In this document: positions 1 to 12,454 of the stretch, piece by piece | Layout: each line of letters opens with the position of its first letter | Numbering within the stretch: position 1 is the first letter of the stretch | From: Anisakis pegreffii | Lineage: Eukaryota; Nematoda; Chromadorea; Rhabditida; Anisakidae | Length of the DNA: 64,000 nucleotides | Reading direction: 5' to 3' | Assembly (NCBI GenBank): GCA_035041965.1 | Contig: JAPYMA010000628.1 | Span: 62,001-126,000 of the forward strand | Position numbers and translations under genes: made by a program | Notes under the pieces: model-generated | Databases searched by the model: none | The model's input: the letters and a program-made list of their open reading frames with translations, nothing else | Told to the model about the DNA's origin: nothing

Positions 1-146
1 ACAACAGGTTCCTCTTCACCTCGAAATTTTTTAGCCCATATACGGCTGCTTTTTATAGAGTGGATCCGTTGTTATCAATTTTTAAAACGATAACTACCAA
101 CCGCTTATTCAAAGTAATGAAAGGATATGGACGAATTCAATAACTG

Positions 147-347
147 AAGTAGTCCTCTGCATAGAAATCGTTGGGCAATATGAGAAAATAGTCCAAAACC
201 TCTCTGATTGCCAAATCAATGATTGAAGTTGGAATTTCGTGAAGGCATTATTCTCAGCGTGTTATTGTTAGCTGCGCTGGAAGGAGGATGTTAAGGAGGG
301 AAGAATGTGATATTGGTGATTGCAAAGAGGCATATGAGTTGTAATTG
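147..347 (+). repeat. Dispersed repeat, copy 1
   Basis: About 200 bp here resembles 4290-4490 in the same orientation. Shared blocks include AGAAATC, GGCAATATG, AAACCTCT, TTGCCA, ATCAAT, TTAGCTGCG and GGAAGAATGTGATATT, in the same order with small indels. By eye identity is about 70-75%. No terminal inverted repeat or target duplication is evident. It lies in what should be an SBDS intron. Confidence 0.6.
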
Positions 348-435
348 TTGATTAAATAAACTCGAAGTGATTTCTCATTCACAGAACAAATCTCCATTAG
401 GTCTATTCATTTCGTGACATTATTCATACATGTAG

Positions 436-953
436 TGAAATGAATCGTTTTCTCTGCAATAAAATGAATGTAAGAATTGCTCAGGCATTGGAAATGATAC
501 CAAAATTGCGCGAAATAATGACAATCGATCGTGCCGAGATGCGTCTTCGTATTTCGGTGGAAGCAAAAGAAGCAAAACGTTTGCACGATCGTCTCAAATC
601 ACTTTTCTCGAATTTGGAAGTTGAGGATTGGGATCAAGGCAATCTTGAAATTGTTAGTGATTCTATCAATTATTTCATGAACATTTGCCACATATTCTTG
701 TTAAATTGCGATGCAATAATTGATTTTCCTATCAGCTTAGTGTCCTTCAATAGTTTTCACGAAAAACATTTCATGTTTCCCGATACATTCTTAAAGTTTA
801 TGTTGATAATGTTCGCCACTTTAGGTTGGTCTGATTGAACCAGGCTCCTACAGAACGATCGATGAATTGGTACGTAAAGAAACCAAGAACGCTGCACGAA
901 TGGAATTGCTTAGTTTGAAGGTGATGAATGAAGGTGACATCGAAATATCATAA
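436..953 (+). CDS. SBDS: SBDS ribosome maturation protein, 3' end (partial)
   Basis: SBDS works with the GTPase EFL1 to release eIF6 from late cytoplasmic 60S subunits. Two exons are visible: about 436-652 and 825-953, separated by a 172-nt intron (GTTAGT..TTTAG) in phase 0. They encode the central helical domain and the C-terminal ferredoxin-like domain. Recognisable blocks are ALEMIPKLREIMTIDRAEMR, then LEI joined across the intron to VGLIEPGSYRTIDELVRKET, and an acidic end after LLSLKVMNEGD. Order and spacing match the C-terminal 100 residues of the roughly 250-residue family. The N-terminal FYSH domain lies upstream of the window or was not found in bases 1-435. The acceptor of the first exon is uncertain: a TAG at 433-435 or a CAG just before GCATTGG both fit. 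No frameshift is seen. Family assignment is secure; the exon start is not. Confidence 0.9.
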
Positions 954-3900
954 TGTATTCTTCTTTTCATTTTCGACTCTTTTTTTGTCACATATCACTC
1001 CCATTTCCTGTACTAATTTTACCCTCCCATATCTGAACGATCAATGAGAGGTTTACTCGCTCTATTTTCTGTGAAAGAACTTGTTGCAAAAGCGTTTATG
1101 ACCAGAACCAGGGGAACACTGAAGGTTGTTGAGCTACTTATCAATTGGGTTGTTGGTTGGAGAAAGCGGTTGGTGAGTCAGTCTCACCGGCTTCTAATCT
1201 TCATCCGCAACCTGAGCTCATCGTAAGCACGATGTTACGAGTTCGCAATACACGACTCATACAACTCATATTCAAACAACTGAACAAACCGTTTCCATTG
1301 TCCAAGTGGATTCAAAAACGAGTGAGGATATGATCGGATATGAGATGTGAGAGGATATGATTTGTACCGTATGATTTTTATGAATTTGATGAGATTTTCT
1401 GAGATGTTCTCCCTCATATATTTTAAAGTATGATTGTTGCCGCTTTCTGCGAAGAATATTTTCTCAATCTCGTGTTATTTCGTCATAATTCATATGGCTT
1501 GAAGAGCAGTACCAAAAATACTCTGGAATAGTCTTTTTTCGAATATTTTGTTTGATTGTTGAAAAAAATTTATTGTTGTCCACCTGCGAATATCGCAACA
1601 AATTTGTCAGATGCTTTCTTCTTAATCCTCTATTATTAGAGTCTTGCAGTAAAAGTTTTCGTCGTCATCATCAAGTTATTCTCCAATTCCAATTCGAAAG
1701 TGATTCATTTTCATATTTTTATCAGTAATTCACTTATGCTATTGTCACAAATAATTTGGTGTCATGTCCAAATCACGCGTTATGATCAATCCCGAAAACA
1801 GATCACTGACTTCGTTTGAGCCGAAGAAATGATTAATTGATCTCGAAAACTGACTGCTATCACCAAATGATTTTTACAGCAACTTTCGAGTCCATCAATC
1901 AATCACTGTAATGAGTCTCAACTCTTTTCGTTCAGTTAATGATTGTAGTATTTGTGAATCGATCGTTTATCTTTGAATTATATTATTTTCTCAGCTTTCA
2001 ATCAGTCTTGTAAAAACGTTTTATTTTTTCGATCTTATTTTTACTTCATCGAGTTGGCTATGTATCGTTACCACATATAATTTCCTGTCTTACATAACAT
2101 TTTTATCAGTCATTTGTATTTTCAACCGTTCCGTTACTTAGGGCATGAGTCAGTTCATTTCAGGTAATACAGTCTCGACCACAAACATTGACCATACTCA
2201 TTTCTCGCATTTGGGTCCATTTTATTGCACTATTCTTGCGTATATTCTATGAGAATAATGATTCAAGTATTGTAATGTTGTTTACAGCACTGGACAAAAA
2301 TAAAAATGTTTCACCTTCAAGCTACAGTTTCTGAATGTTCTCAGTGTTCAGTTTCATAATTTTTCTTTCGATCAAAGAAATTTTTTTTATCGTTGAATGT
2401 TTAAGCATAGTCTTGTTTAAGTTTTTTTTGGGTGAGTATTTTGTGTATACGTTTTCGTTTTAAATCGGTAATTGATCAATCAAACGATATGCTTAATGGA
2501 TCTGATGAGACTGAACCCAAAAAAAATCAACATTATAAGTCGACGATGCGATGACAGATGAACACTGAACAAATGTGAAACGTATTACTTGTGTCTGGAA
2601 GTTTAGTAGTACTCTTGCAGTGGTTTGTGTAATAATTCTTTCGAATTTTCGTGTCTATTTTTTCGTGCATTTCATCTGATTTTTCTTGCCTTCATTCACA
2701 TTACTTTTTCACGAATTCTTAGCACATTCGAGGTCATCGCTGTGATCATTGCAGATAGACTTGTCTCGCTTTTTCGAAACTTCACCAGTATTCTCAGAAT
2801 CAGAAACATTTATTTAGAAAGCAATCGGTTGGAATACGACATAGCTTTCACTAGCTTAAGATTAGTGCATTGTAAACTATCAGTGATTTTGCCAGAAATC
2901 ATTTGATATATAATTCGATGTTAACACATTCACATTACTTGCTCACGAATTCAATATACTCCTAAACCAGTGGTTCTCATGTTCGGGTGTTCCATTACCC
3001 CTTTAGATGATCTGACAGGCCGCAGTTACCCTCTAAAGTGAAATATGAATTCATGAGACCTCTTGAAAGATCCAAGAATGCTCCAGATTATCAGCTACAA
3101 ATGAGTTAATGCTACAAATGCAATCGATTATGATTGCATGAAAAGCTATTGTCTCTGACACACTCACTTCAAACTGATTTAGATGAATTCTCATTCTTTT
3201 CAGAGGTGTTGTATTCACTCTCATAGCTATTACCTGTGGATATCGTTCTCTCGATTAGTTTTTCTCATTCCACTTCGTCTCATTTCACTTCACAGTTCAA
3301 ACCAGTTTCTCATTCTATAGCATATAGTGTTTACTGGATACGTTGACGAGTACTGACAGCCGAAATCAACAATATAGCTGTCGAATATTATTGCTCAGCA
3401 ACGTTCAACAGTCAAATGATCAATTATAGAGTGTTTTTGATAGAATGAGAATTTGACTCCAATTGTTGAGTGGAACGAATGAGAAATTAATAAAAGATAA
3501 CAATTTTGGTGATAAAAGCTATGAGAGCGAGAAGAAAAAGAATGAAAACCCTGTTAGGCCCGGACGAGCTAATGATATTCAGAATATATGAGAACGAAGA
3601 GTGCTGCCATCAGCTAACCGCATTTACACACCAGAGTTAAAAAACACCATCGCAATGGCGTTCTATTATAACATAACAACTACACAAGATACTAATTACC
3701 CGATCCCATCCATTACCCCTTGACACTTTCAAATTACCTGAAATGTGTAATTTCATCCCCTATGAAAACCATTGTCCTATACTATCCCGGTTATTTGTGC
3801 ACAGTGTTTATACACTGGAGACTTGATTTGTGAACGCTTCGGTTCACAACTGTGTTAGTACGAGATTGCAGGATCCTGATTCCGGGGTTGATATTCTGAA

Positions 3901-4289
3901 ATATCTCATTGTCAGGAATTTGGGATTTGATAGAATATGACATTTTATTGTTTGAAGCTTAGAGCTTGGATTGTTTGGACACTGAGCGATTTGTTTCTCG
4001 ATCGCTCTACGCGATCGAAAAAATGTTCGTCATTGCTGCGATTGTTTAATGGATTGCTATTCGGCTGTATTTAATTATGCAAATTATTTATGACAACGGA
4101 CATTCACTATCGCTTATTGTAGAATGTTTGATACGCCGATTGCTATGCACATACTCGGTTACATTAACTGTTCATTATGAAACCGAAAGATTACTGATTT
4201 ACTATTGTTGATTGTTCCAAACAACTGCTCTGAACGATCGTTGGACGAATGTTCGATCGATCCATCGAAATGTATTTTCGGGCTCCTTC
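954..4289. other. Intergenic, no gene recognised
   Basis: AT-rich sequence downstream of SBDS. The open frames are short, start with non-ATG codons and match nothing recognised. No RNA gene or clear terminal repeat was seen. Confidence 0.5.
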
Positions 4290-4490
4290 CGAGTCCCTCT
4301 CCCCAGAAATCATTCGGCAATATGGGAGAGTAGCCGAAAACCTCTGTGCTTGCCAGATCAATAATCCAAGTTCGAATTTCATGAAGACAGATGATTCCCA
4401 ACGCTATTATCGTTAGCTGCGAGGAAAGAAAAATACCAAGGAAGGAAGAATGTGATATTAGTGATATTGGTAATAACAGAGAGGCATAGT
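4290..4490 (+). repeat. Dispersed repeat, copy 2
   Basis: Second copy of the roughly 200-bp repeat at 147-347, same orientation, ending with GGAAGAATGTGATATTAG and GAGGCAT. It abuts the open frame beginning at 4527, which may therefore belong to or have been captured beside a mobile sequence. Confidence 0.6.
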
Positions 4491-4526
4491 TGATTGGACA
4501 TTTTATACAACAGTGTTAATATACTC

Positions 4527-4829
4527 ATGTTGAAATTATTGCTTCGGCTGAAGCCATCTCCTAGCTGGAAACAAACAGGAGGTAGTGAGCGACTGCTATG
4601 GGAAAAAGAAGTTAAAACCGATCTCGAACTCGCTGCATTCGATGAGATAATCAAAGCGGCGACAGTTTATGGCCGAAGCATTAATACTACATGGAATAGT
4701 ACAAAGTGGATAGATACAGTCTATGAGTATGACAGAATCAAAAGACCGAATATGTGCGGATATCACGACAAAGAGGACGATAGCACGTTAGTGAAGTCGC
4801 CTTATTGGCACTCTCCTGTAATTAATTAA
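4527..4829 (+). CDS. Hypothetical 100-residue open frame
   Basis: An ATG-started frame of 100 residues with balanced composition. It has a basic N-terminus, a central helix-prone acidic stretch (WEKEVKTDLELAAFDEIIKA) and an ending rich in Asp, Tyr and His. It has no signal peptide or membrane segment and no family I recognise. It sits directly after a dispersed repeat and has no obvious donor at its end. It could be a single-exon gene, a terminal exon or a pseudogene fragment. Confidence 0.3.
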   Translation: MLKLLLRLKPSPSWKQTGGSERLLWEKEVKTDLELAAFDEIIKAATVYGRSINTTWNSTKWIDTVYEYDRIKRPNMCGYHDKEDDSTLVKSPYWHSPVIN

Positions 4830-5131
4830 GCGAGTGAGTTGAACTACACATTAACTAGTCCCAGTTCATTCATATTCAGAAATGTTTGATGTGTAGCATC
4901 TAATCTGCAATCAACGGGCAAGTGATTACATAATATCACCACCTCAGCTTTCGTTTCTCAGAACACAATGAACAAAAATTTCGTAACATCACGGCTTTTG
5001 GTTCGTTTTGCATCATTACCTCGCCTGTTGTTTTATGTTTATGGTCGTTTTTCAATGACGAGATGATCCTGAAAAGCGAAAACCAATCCTGTTCCAATCC
5101 CGGAAACTAATAAAGTCTCGTGTGCGTTCAG

Positions 5132-5334
5132 ATTTTGATACTTATGCAAACTTAAGTAATTTTTTATCATTCTTACGAGCAAAATCAAACATACCAGAAA
5201 TCCAGAATTTTGATCTAATAAAGAGTACTGGCAACCAGATTTCATCAGGATGGTTCTCAGTCAGACGAGAAACTATTCAAACGCAACTAAGTTTCGGTGT
5301 TTTACTTTCGAGATTGTTGAATACTGACTACAAG
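5132..5334 (+). CDS. Candidate internal exon, unidentified
   Basis: A 203-nt frame bounded by an acceptor (GTTCAG) and a donor (AAG|GTAATT). It starts with 2 nt of a split codon and ends in phase 0, giving 67 codons. The later half reads SSGWFSVRRETIQTQ and then SFGVLLSRLL. The G-W-x-x-x-R-R segment is loosely reminiscent of the MPN-minus region of Abraxas/FAM175 proteins, but no flanking exon supports that. The gene is not identified. Confidence 0.3.
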
Positions 5335-8300
5335 GTAATTTCTTGAAGCATTCTTTCGGTAATTACCAGAGAAAACCACTCTGATTGCTCTGTTCTCACT
5401 TCGTTTAAGTGCTTTAACGCTAGAGATATCAATGAAACTGTTGATCTTCTACACTGTGAGTGACAATCTAGTCTAGAAAGAATTGGGTCGCCTAGAATGA
5501 ATCATTTGATTTTCGTCGATTTTGTGCAGAAACTCGCTTCGGTTCACGAGTGGGTTCAGCTTAAAAGCACTCCGTTAATGTGTTCGTAAACCGAGGTTGC
5601 ACTCTTTGCTGGTTTTTCTGACGATCAACACGTGAATTGAAGTCTTGATTTAGCTATTGCTAAGAAATGTCAATTGTTGTTCTAAAAATGCAAACAAAAT
5701 ACCTTCGAAGAAATGAACACAAAAAAGAGTTTGGCAATTGGTGATGCGTGAACATTCGTTATCTTGGGAATACTATCTTGTTTTAAGTGTAAAATATAAT
5801 CTGAAAATAGAGAGATGCGATATTTGATACGGCGGATCAATGTTAAATTCGTAGTTGATGGATATTGTTTTCACTTAGCATTCGACATGTTTAAATAAAA
5901 TGATTTATGATGTAGTCATTATTCGTTTACGAAGATGTGAACTTCGTTGTTGTTTGTGAATAAATTGATTTGTATTCGTTCGTTTGCATTTATTAGTTGA
6001 TTCAATTCTACTGAACAAACAAACTTATTATTATATTAACTCTTTTTTGATTTACTATACTACAGCGTTGTATTATTAACTGTAATAGTAATGGTAACAA
6101 TAACAACATCTAATATTAATACTAATAATAACAATGCTAACAATAATGATAAGAACGGTAACAATAATTTTCTTGTATTGTTATTATTAATAATGAAAGC
6201 AAAAGACAGCAAAATGAGAACTATTGTGTGAGAGTATGTACTCAGCACATTCCACAGATCATATTTCGTCTAAATTTTTCAGGTTCATTGAACAAAAAAA
6301 ACGACGCCTTCAATTCAGACAAACAAATAAACAGAGATAAGTTGACCGACTGGTTTGCTGCTGGTCATTACTTTAGTTAAATGGACTGCAGAAGTGTGCA
6401 GTGTCCATTCAGTACAACCACAAAAATGCTCTGGTCTTTCGGTCATTTTCGATCATCACTGTAATGATTTGCATGTATTGGTCATGCCAAATTTAAGTTT
6501 CATTCGTTATTGGAAGTCGGTGACCCAACGCCCTCTTGTGGTTCCATCGCATTTCTTCTGCTGTTCATTAACGCAATTGTATTATATTTATGTTTGTAGA
6601 ACATCAATTCAATTACCATGTGCGCTGAAAAATTTCACGCTGCCCCATATAGTACACGCTTTTTGGTAACGTGTCCGAACCGATTCAGATCCGTTACAGA
6701 ACAGAGCGCCTTCGTGGAAGGCAATTTTTAGCAACATACGCGAGTACACTTCAGCCTCATCTGCCCGAATTACGCTCGCGTTTAAGCTCATGCTTGCTCA
6801 TAGGCTTACAAGGAGCCAGAATACACCCATGCGTATCGCTACAAACGCTCGATGCCTCGAATTCCTTTGAACCGATTCTACCTCCGTCAACAGTCCCTAT
6901 GTTCTTCAAAGGATTCACTGAAAAACCACTCTTGTCAGATTAACTTTCAAAACAATTGGAAAACGTTCCAATATGTCCCAAATGGAGCGTATTATTACAA
7001 GTATATCATGAAATGGGTTCCGCAAGCTTTTAATTTGATGAACAAAAAAGGCATTCTTCATTCTTGCAATCACACCATGAAGCTTTTATCGACCTTAAGA
7101 GCTCCAGGTCCGAGAAGAACATTTAGGCTGTGAAATTTTGGGTTGGTTGGTCAGATTTTCGGTATGTGAATTTTGGTAAAGTTGAGTTAGAAATGACTGA
7201 AATGACAGAAGAAAAGAACTGATGCAATTGATTTAAATTGAGGTTTATGTGTTGATGAGCGATGTTTTTTGGGTGCATCGTTTTTGTGCTGTTTATTTTT
7301 TGAGTGGTCAACAGTCTTGTAAACAAGGTAAATAAACACCATAATCCAAACCAAATGCATTCATCGAATTGATCGCATTATTCACATCACCTCGCAACAA
7401 CGAATCGCCCGCTCACCGTTGAGAAAATCTTCCGCTCACGTTCACTAGCATCTTTTATCAAACTAACCCGTTCCATCGCTGATTCCTCAGCAAATATTTT
7501 CAGAGGATTTGAATTCGAAAAAGAAGTTTATGACGTTTTGCTCCGTATATGTTATGAAATGTGAGGTTTTGTCCCTTTACTAATTTCGAGTTATTTATGA
7601 AAAGGATTTCGTTAATTTATGTGATTGTTTATTTATAGCAAAGGCAAACTTTCCATTTTTAAAATGGTTTACCTATCGACTGTTCGTTGAAAACACCAAT
7701 ATAGCGACAAGAAAACTTCTGCCACAGGAATGCCATATAAAATGAGCGAGTTGTCAGCCTGAACTCAAAGCACACCGTGATTGCAACACTGCTACGAGAG
7801 TTGCTTTTCATGCGAAAAGCGTTGTTCTGTTTCTTTACATTTCTTTGAATTCTTCCTTGAATTCATTTGGTTGATACCTGAATTCTTTCGCATATCACCT
7901 TTGCGGAACTAGCATCATAAGTTTTCGAAATTAATGCTGGCATAAATGTTTGTATGGAGGAATCCCTATGAAATGCCATCGTAGACAATGGACTCATTCG
8001 AACAATTCCAAATACTACTGAGAACATTTTAGGCTCCTCACCCCGTTGCGAATCAAGTGTGGCAGATTTGGGGGACATTTTTATAAGGAGCCTCTCAAGA
8101 TATTGAGAACGATGTATGTCTAAGCACATTAGTGATTGAGGACTCATGAGCAGACGACTAAAATGATCAGTGAACAAGCAGCTGCTAGCAAACTTTTGAG
8201 CAATGAGCATGAACAGTTCAAAATATTCATTCCGCTAGTGCAGAGAGCAGAATATGATACTCGCAAGGGTGATCGGGTTGTGAGCAACTGGTGAGCAGCC

Positions 8301-8633
8301 CCATTTCTCAAAAATCCCTCAACACCGTATCACATACCTTGCTTAGTCAGGGTAAATCAATTGATTGGAATGATTTGTCCAAACGCTTTTAATTGATTTG
8401 AGCAGTGGTGTTATCGGGATGTTCATTATAAGAAGTACCACAGGGATACGATATCCGCTTCTGTACTTTATTCTCATTACCACTTTCTCGGCTTTTTTAT
8501 TTCTTCTTGTTTATGTTTATGTCAACGTTTTTTCTTTACGTTGTTTTATGATATTCGCTGAAGTTTGCGAATGATTCGGTGATGATAATGTGAAAATTTT
8601 GTAGGTAAACGGTCGGAGAGAGGACGTTTGAAG
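5335..8633. other. Intergenic, with low-complexity tract
   Basis: No gene recognised. About 6070-6200 is a degenerate run of TAATAA/AACAAT triplets. Several open frames at 6.4-7.1 kb lie on both strands and overlap one another without conserved motifs. A 115-residue minus-strand frame at 7863-8210 lacks recognisable domains. Confidence 0.4.
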
Positions 8634-8852
8634 ATGATGCGATTACCGTGTATTTGTGAGGTGTTGTTGATTGTGCTGTGCTTAGAACTGTTTGTAGACG
8701 TTAACATGATTGCTTCTGGTCAGCAATATGTACACAGATTAAATTTAATCAGAACGCCTGTTCAGGTTAACCGAATTACTTATTCATATGCCATGAAGAT
8801 GACATGCCAAAGATTGCAGTCATCAAACTTTTTGAATGATTACATCAAGTAA
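8634..8852 (+). CDS. Candidate small secreted protein (72 aa)
   Basis: The frame starts with two ATGs and encodes a strongly hydrophobic leader, roughly residues 3-24 (CICEVLLIVLCLELF), followed by a short basic mature part and a stop. This is compatible with a signal peptide. A possible donor (CAG|GTTAAC) about 130 nt into the frame means it could instead be a first coding exon. It lies some 300 bp upstream of the GST omega exon on the same strand, so an alternative 5' exon of that gene is possible. No family is recognised. Confidence 0.3.
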   Translation: MMRLPCICEVLLIVLCLELFVDVNMIASGQQYVHRLNLIRTPVQVNRITYSYAMKMTCQRLQSSNFLNDYIK

Positions 8853-9267
8853 ACATCGATCGTTCTGTGAAGATATGATATGAAGATCATCATTTTCCGA
8901 TTCATACTTTCAGATACTGGCGATTTTCATTGAAATTTCTCTCAGTTGAAATCTCACAGATAATCTAACATAGAGTTGCGAGTCGAATCTCATAAATCGA
9001 ATACACTCTCAATATTCTCTCTGTGTGATATTTGTTTGTTGAATTCTCGACATCATTTCAAAATATTTTACTACGGACAAATTGGTTACCGATTACTGTG
9101 GACAAAGTATATGAATTCAGATCAAACAACCTCAGCAATATCAGCAAAAGTATGCAAAAGTAATGAAATCGAATAACAACAACGTAATGCACAGCTATTC
9201 GCCGAGGTTCCCATCTGCAATGTTGCAGCAGAAACCTTACGGTGGTCAGTCACGCATCACTCAAACA

Positions 9268-12200
9268 ATGTCCTACTCGAACAACCCGTTTGCGATTATC
9301 AGAGGACTGAATTCAGCCACTCTACACCCTGGTAAACATCAACTTCTTCTTTTCTTCAATAGTAATTGATGGCTCTTCATAGCACTTGAAGGTGGTACTA
9401 TGCAATGCGACACTGCTCATTCGAATCCTCAGCTCACTGTAAACGAGCCTTAGTCAGAACCTGATTGACATCAAAGTGAATTTCAGCCAGCTCGGCTCTA
9501 AACCCAATCAAACCTCAGTTAATGACTGAATATGGACCTGTAGAAATCCATTTTCTGGAAATTATGCCTCATTCGGTCACTGATGTGAAAAATCATTCTA
9601 CTTATTCATGAAACATCCATGCTTTATCTCAAGAAGTCATCAAACATGCAGCATGCCCATAGCTTGAAACCAATGAATTGGATCTCCAATGATCAATTGT
9701 TAACGCTAATCTGTTCAGAATGGTTTGCAGTCAGAACGTTTAATTTCTTAAGAAACTCCTCAACTGAATTTGATTATTGAAAACATTTTGAGGATCAATG
9801 GAACCGTACGCTGCACCTGGAACGATTCGGTTATACAGTATGCGATTTTGTCCGTATGCTGAGAGGGCGATTATTTATGTGGCAAAGAAAGGACTTCCGT
9901 AAGAGAAATTACGCTTGGATATTTTCGTAAAATGATTTCTCACTTTTCAAGAATCACTGTTTACTGAGTTATTCGAAAATCAGATTTGTGTTTAAGCATT
10001 ACGTTTCCATTGTTCTCATCATATGAAATGAAATCAGACTTTTTCCGAAGCAGTCATAATCAGTCGCACTAATAACATAATGCGTCTAATTCTCTCAATT
10101 AAACTATCACATTGAAACTTGCGGAGAACTTCCGGGTAGTTCTTTTTACAGTTAACCTTTTGAAATTCCACTGCCCATTCAAATGGAAAATTCTTGTGAA
10201 CAGTGCAAAATTATTACGAGGTAAAGTCTGCTGTAGTGGAATCTCGAGTATTGATGATTTTCATCATATAAATGAAAATCAATCAAAAGGTTGAAGCTTT
10301 TGGCTCTCTTTCGATCGTGATTTCTTCGACAACCTCTTCGATATGGCTTTAAATTGCAGTGTGCAGATTGTAAACGTGAATCCTGAGCACGGACCGGATT
10401 GGTTCCTGGCGAAGAGTCCCCTTGGGCGTGTACCAGCACTAGAGATTAACGGACAGGTCTTTAAATTTGTATCATTTTCAAAGTAGTTCAGAATGACAAA
10501 CATCAGTCCCTTGCACAGATATAATTTTTCTAAAAATCACCTGTTAGAGACTGTGAGAATTTCGCAAGCAAAATTCACCTGCAATGAAGTATCAGTGGTA
10601 TGCTGCACGCAATAAGTACGTTACTTTATAGACATATGAAATTTATGTTTATAAAATGCTGTTGTTCATATAAATGGTCATAGCTTGGGAAGGCAGAATC
10701 TTCCATCAATGCGTATGTACAAATCATAGTTTAATGAAGGTGTTATCTTCGTTAGTATCGCTGTAAGATCGCAGAGGCCTACATGTGATAGTTCTCATTA
10801 CTGGTGTGGTGCGGGGACGAAAAAAAGTCGGAGACAGGGATTCAGGGATGGGATCACAAAATCCCCCGATCCCTGCACCACACTACTCAGCGAAACTGCG
10901 AGTGGGATCCTTACGTAAAATGGTTTATGAGTAAACAAAATTTGCAGACTGTCTATGAATCAAACGTTTTGGCGGAATATTTGGATGATTTATTTCCAAG
11001 TTCATCGATTTTGCCCCGCGATCCATACCTGAAAGCTCATCAGAAGATACTTGTTGAAAGATTATCGTCGGTCAGTTCCAGTGCTTCAACTTAAGCAAAT
11101 AATCACTTCATATGAAGTAACAACTCAGTGATTCACGAGTATTGATGAAATCTCACAAGATCAGACGAAAGAACATGACAGATTTCTAGCTTTTGAAAAT
11201 GATTGTAGGTTAAGATTTTTCAGTCTATATGATTTTTTTACAAATTCTATTCGCCAGATTGTGATGAAACGCTTTGGATCGTTGACCTTCTCACTTCTTT
11301 TTTTTTCTGAAACATCGAATTTTCCGAAAACCTCGTTCGTTTCACACGAACTGAATGCTTCTTTTCAGCTAACCTCTGTGATGTATCAATTATTTTCCAC
11401 GACAACACCAGAAGCTCAACTGAAAACCGATCGAGCATTGCATTCAGCATTACGAAATGCCGAATCGCTTCTAACCAATAATTTTTATGGCGGTAATGAT
11501 TTTTAATCATATTGCTAGCTAAATCTTCTTCACCAAATGGTGTTATCATTATCTTGACCATTGATAACGGTGAAATCAGCATTGACATAACCGTTAATAC
11601 TGTGAATATCACAATATCATTGTCAATTTTTGACATCGTTGGTTGCAAAAGCATGTTTTTGACATATATGGATGCATATAATTAGTTACGATTGAGCGAT
11701 ATCGTTTCAACGCAAAAATTTAATGGTGGTGCAATTATTATCTGATCGATTGAAAAGTTGATTATGAAGAAATTGTGAATATTTTAGGTGAGCAAATGGG
11801 GTATGCTGATATAATGATATGGCCGTTCCTCGAAAGATTACAACTGATAACCAATTATCCGTATTCGCAATTCAAGTACGTTGCAATTTTATTCATATTG
11901 TCAGGTAGTCTCTCGTTACAGGACGTTATGAATATGTGTCGGTTGATTGATTTGAATTCATTGTTTAAATTTGGTCTATTTTAGATATTTCCCTGGCTTA
12001 TATTATCCAAAAATGGGCGCCTACATAGCACGAATGCAAAGGCAACCTGAGGTTGGTTTGAAAATTTTGCGTTTTTCACCTCTTTTTCGATTTACAGACC
12101 AGTGTCATTGCAACAAGCCTTTGATCACTGGCTACGTTTAAGGCATCGTAATCACTGAGAACTTATTTTAAGCTGTGATGAAGAGAAAGTAATGTTTGTT

Positions 12201-12343
12201 TCTGAGGTAAGTGAATAAACAGCGTTTTATTTCAGATAAAATTCGCTATGCGACCGTTGGCACATCATGCAGCATATATGGAGAGTTTTGCGAGAGGTCA
12301 ACCCAATTACGATTATGGAATCTATTCGATTTCTTCTTACTAA
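9268..12343 (+). CDS. Omega-class glutathione S-transferase
   Basis: Omega GSTs are cytosolic thioltransferase/dehydroascorbate reductase-type enzymes that use a Cys rather than Tyr/Ser at the active site. Eight exons join in consistent phase: 9268-9331, 9793-9898, 10360-10456, 10948-11070, 11369-11492, 11788-11875, 11985-12051 and 12236-12343, giving 258 residues (family about 240-260). The thioredoxin-like domain has [15 protein letters not shown] with catalytic Cys at about residue 41, LGRVPALE with the cis-Pro, and [12 protein letters not shown]. The helical domain has LPRDPY, FYGG and [12 protein letters not shown]. The start is a choice: ATG 9268 gives family length, but the frame is open to ATG 9163 (+35 residues). 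After the usual YDYG end there are eight extra residues. It resembles nematode GSTO proteins most closely. Confidence 0.92.
10802..10885. mobile_element. 84-bp foldback (MITE-like) in a GST intron
   Basis: The stretch begins TGGTGTGGTGCGGGGA and ends with TCCCTGCACCACACTA, which are near-perfect inverted complements. The interior also folds (GGGATTC/GGGATGGGATC against CCCCCGATCCC). It lies in the intron between GST exons 3 and 4. A related GGTGGTGCGGGG end occurs near 36726. No transposase is present and the target duplication is unclear. Confidence 0.5.
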
Positions 12344-12448
12344 ATTATGGAATTTATTCGATTCCTTCTAATTAATTTATTGATTCATTCACTAATTCAT
12401 TAATTCGAATGTAATTGAAACTTTGTAAGTAATTCGTCAAAGCTGTAC

Positions 12449-12454
12449 AATAAA
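12449..12454 (+). terminator. Probable GST polyadenylation signal
   Basis: Canonical AATAAA about 105 nt past the GST stop codon, with an AT-rich downstream region. Confidence 0.5.

Noticed and set aside
6070..6200. CRISPR-like or satellite array
   Set aside because: Only degenerate AAT/AAC triplets, with no fixed repeat-spacer pattern.
7863..8210. 115-residue minus-strand open frame
   Set aside because: No motif, no neighbour exon and no signal peptide; kept only as a remark.
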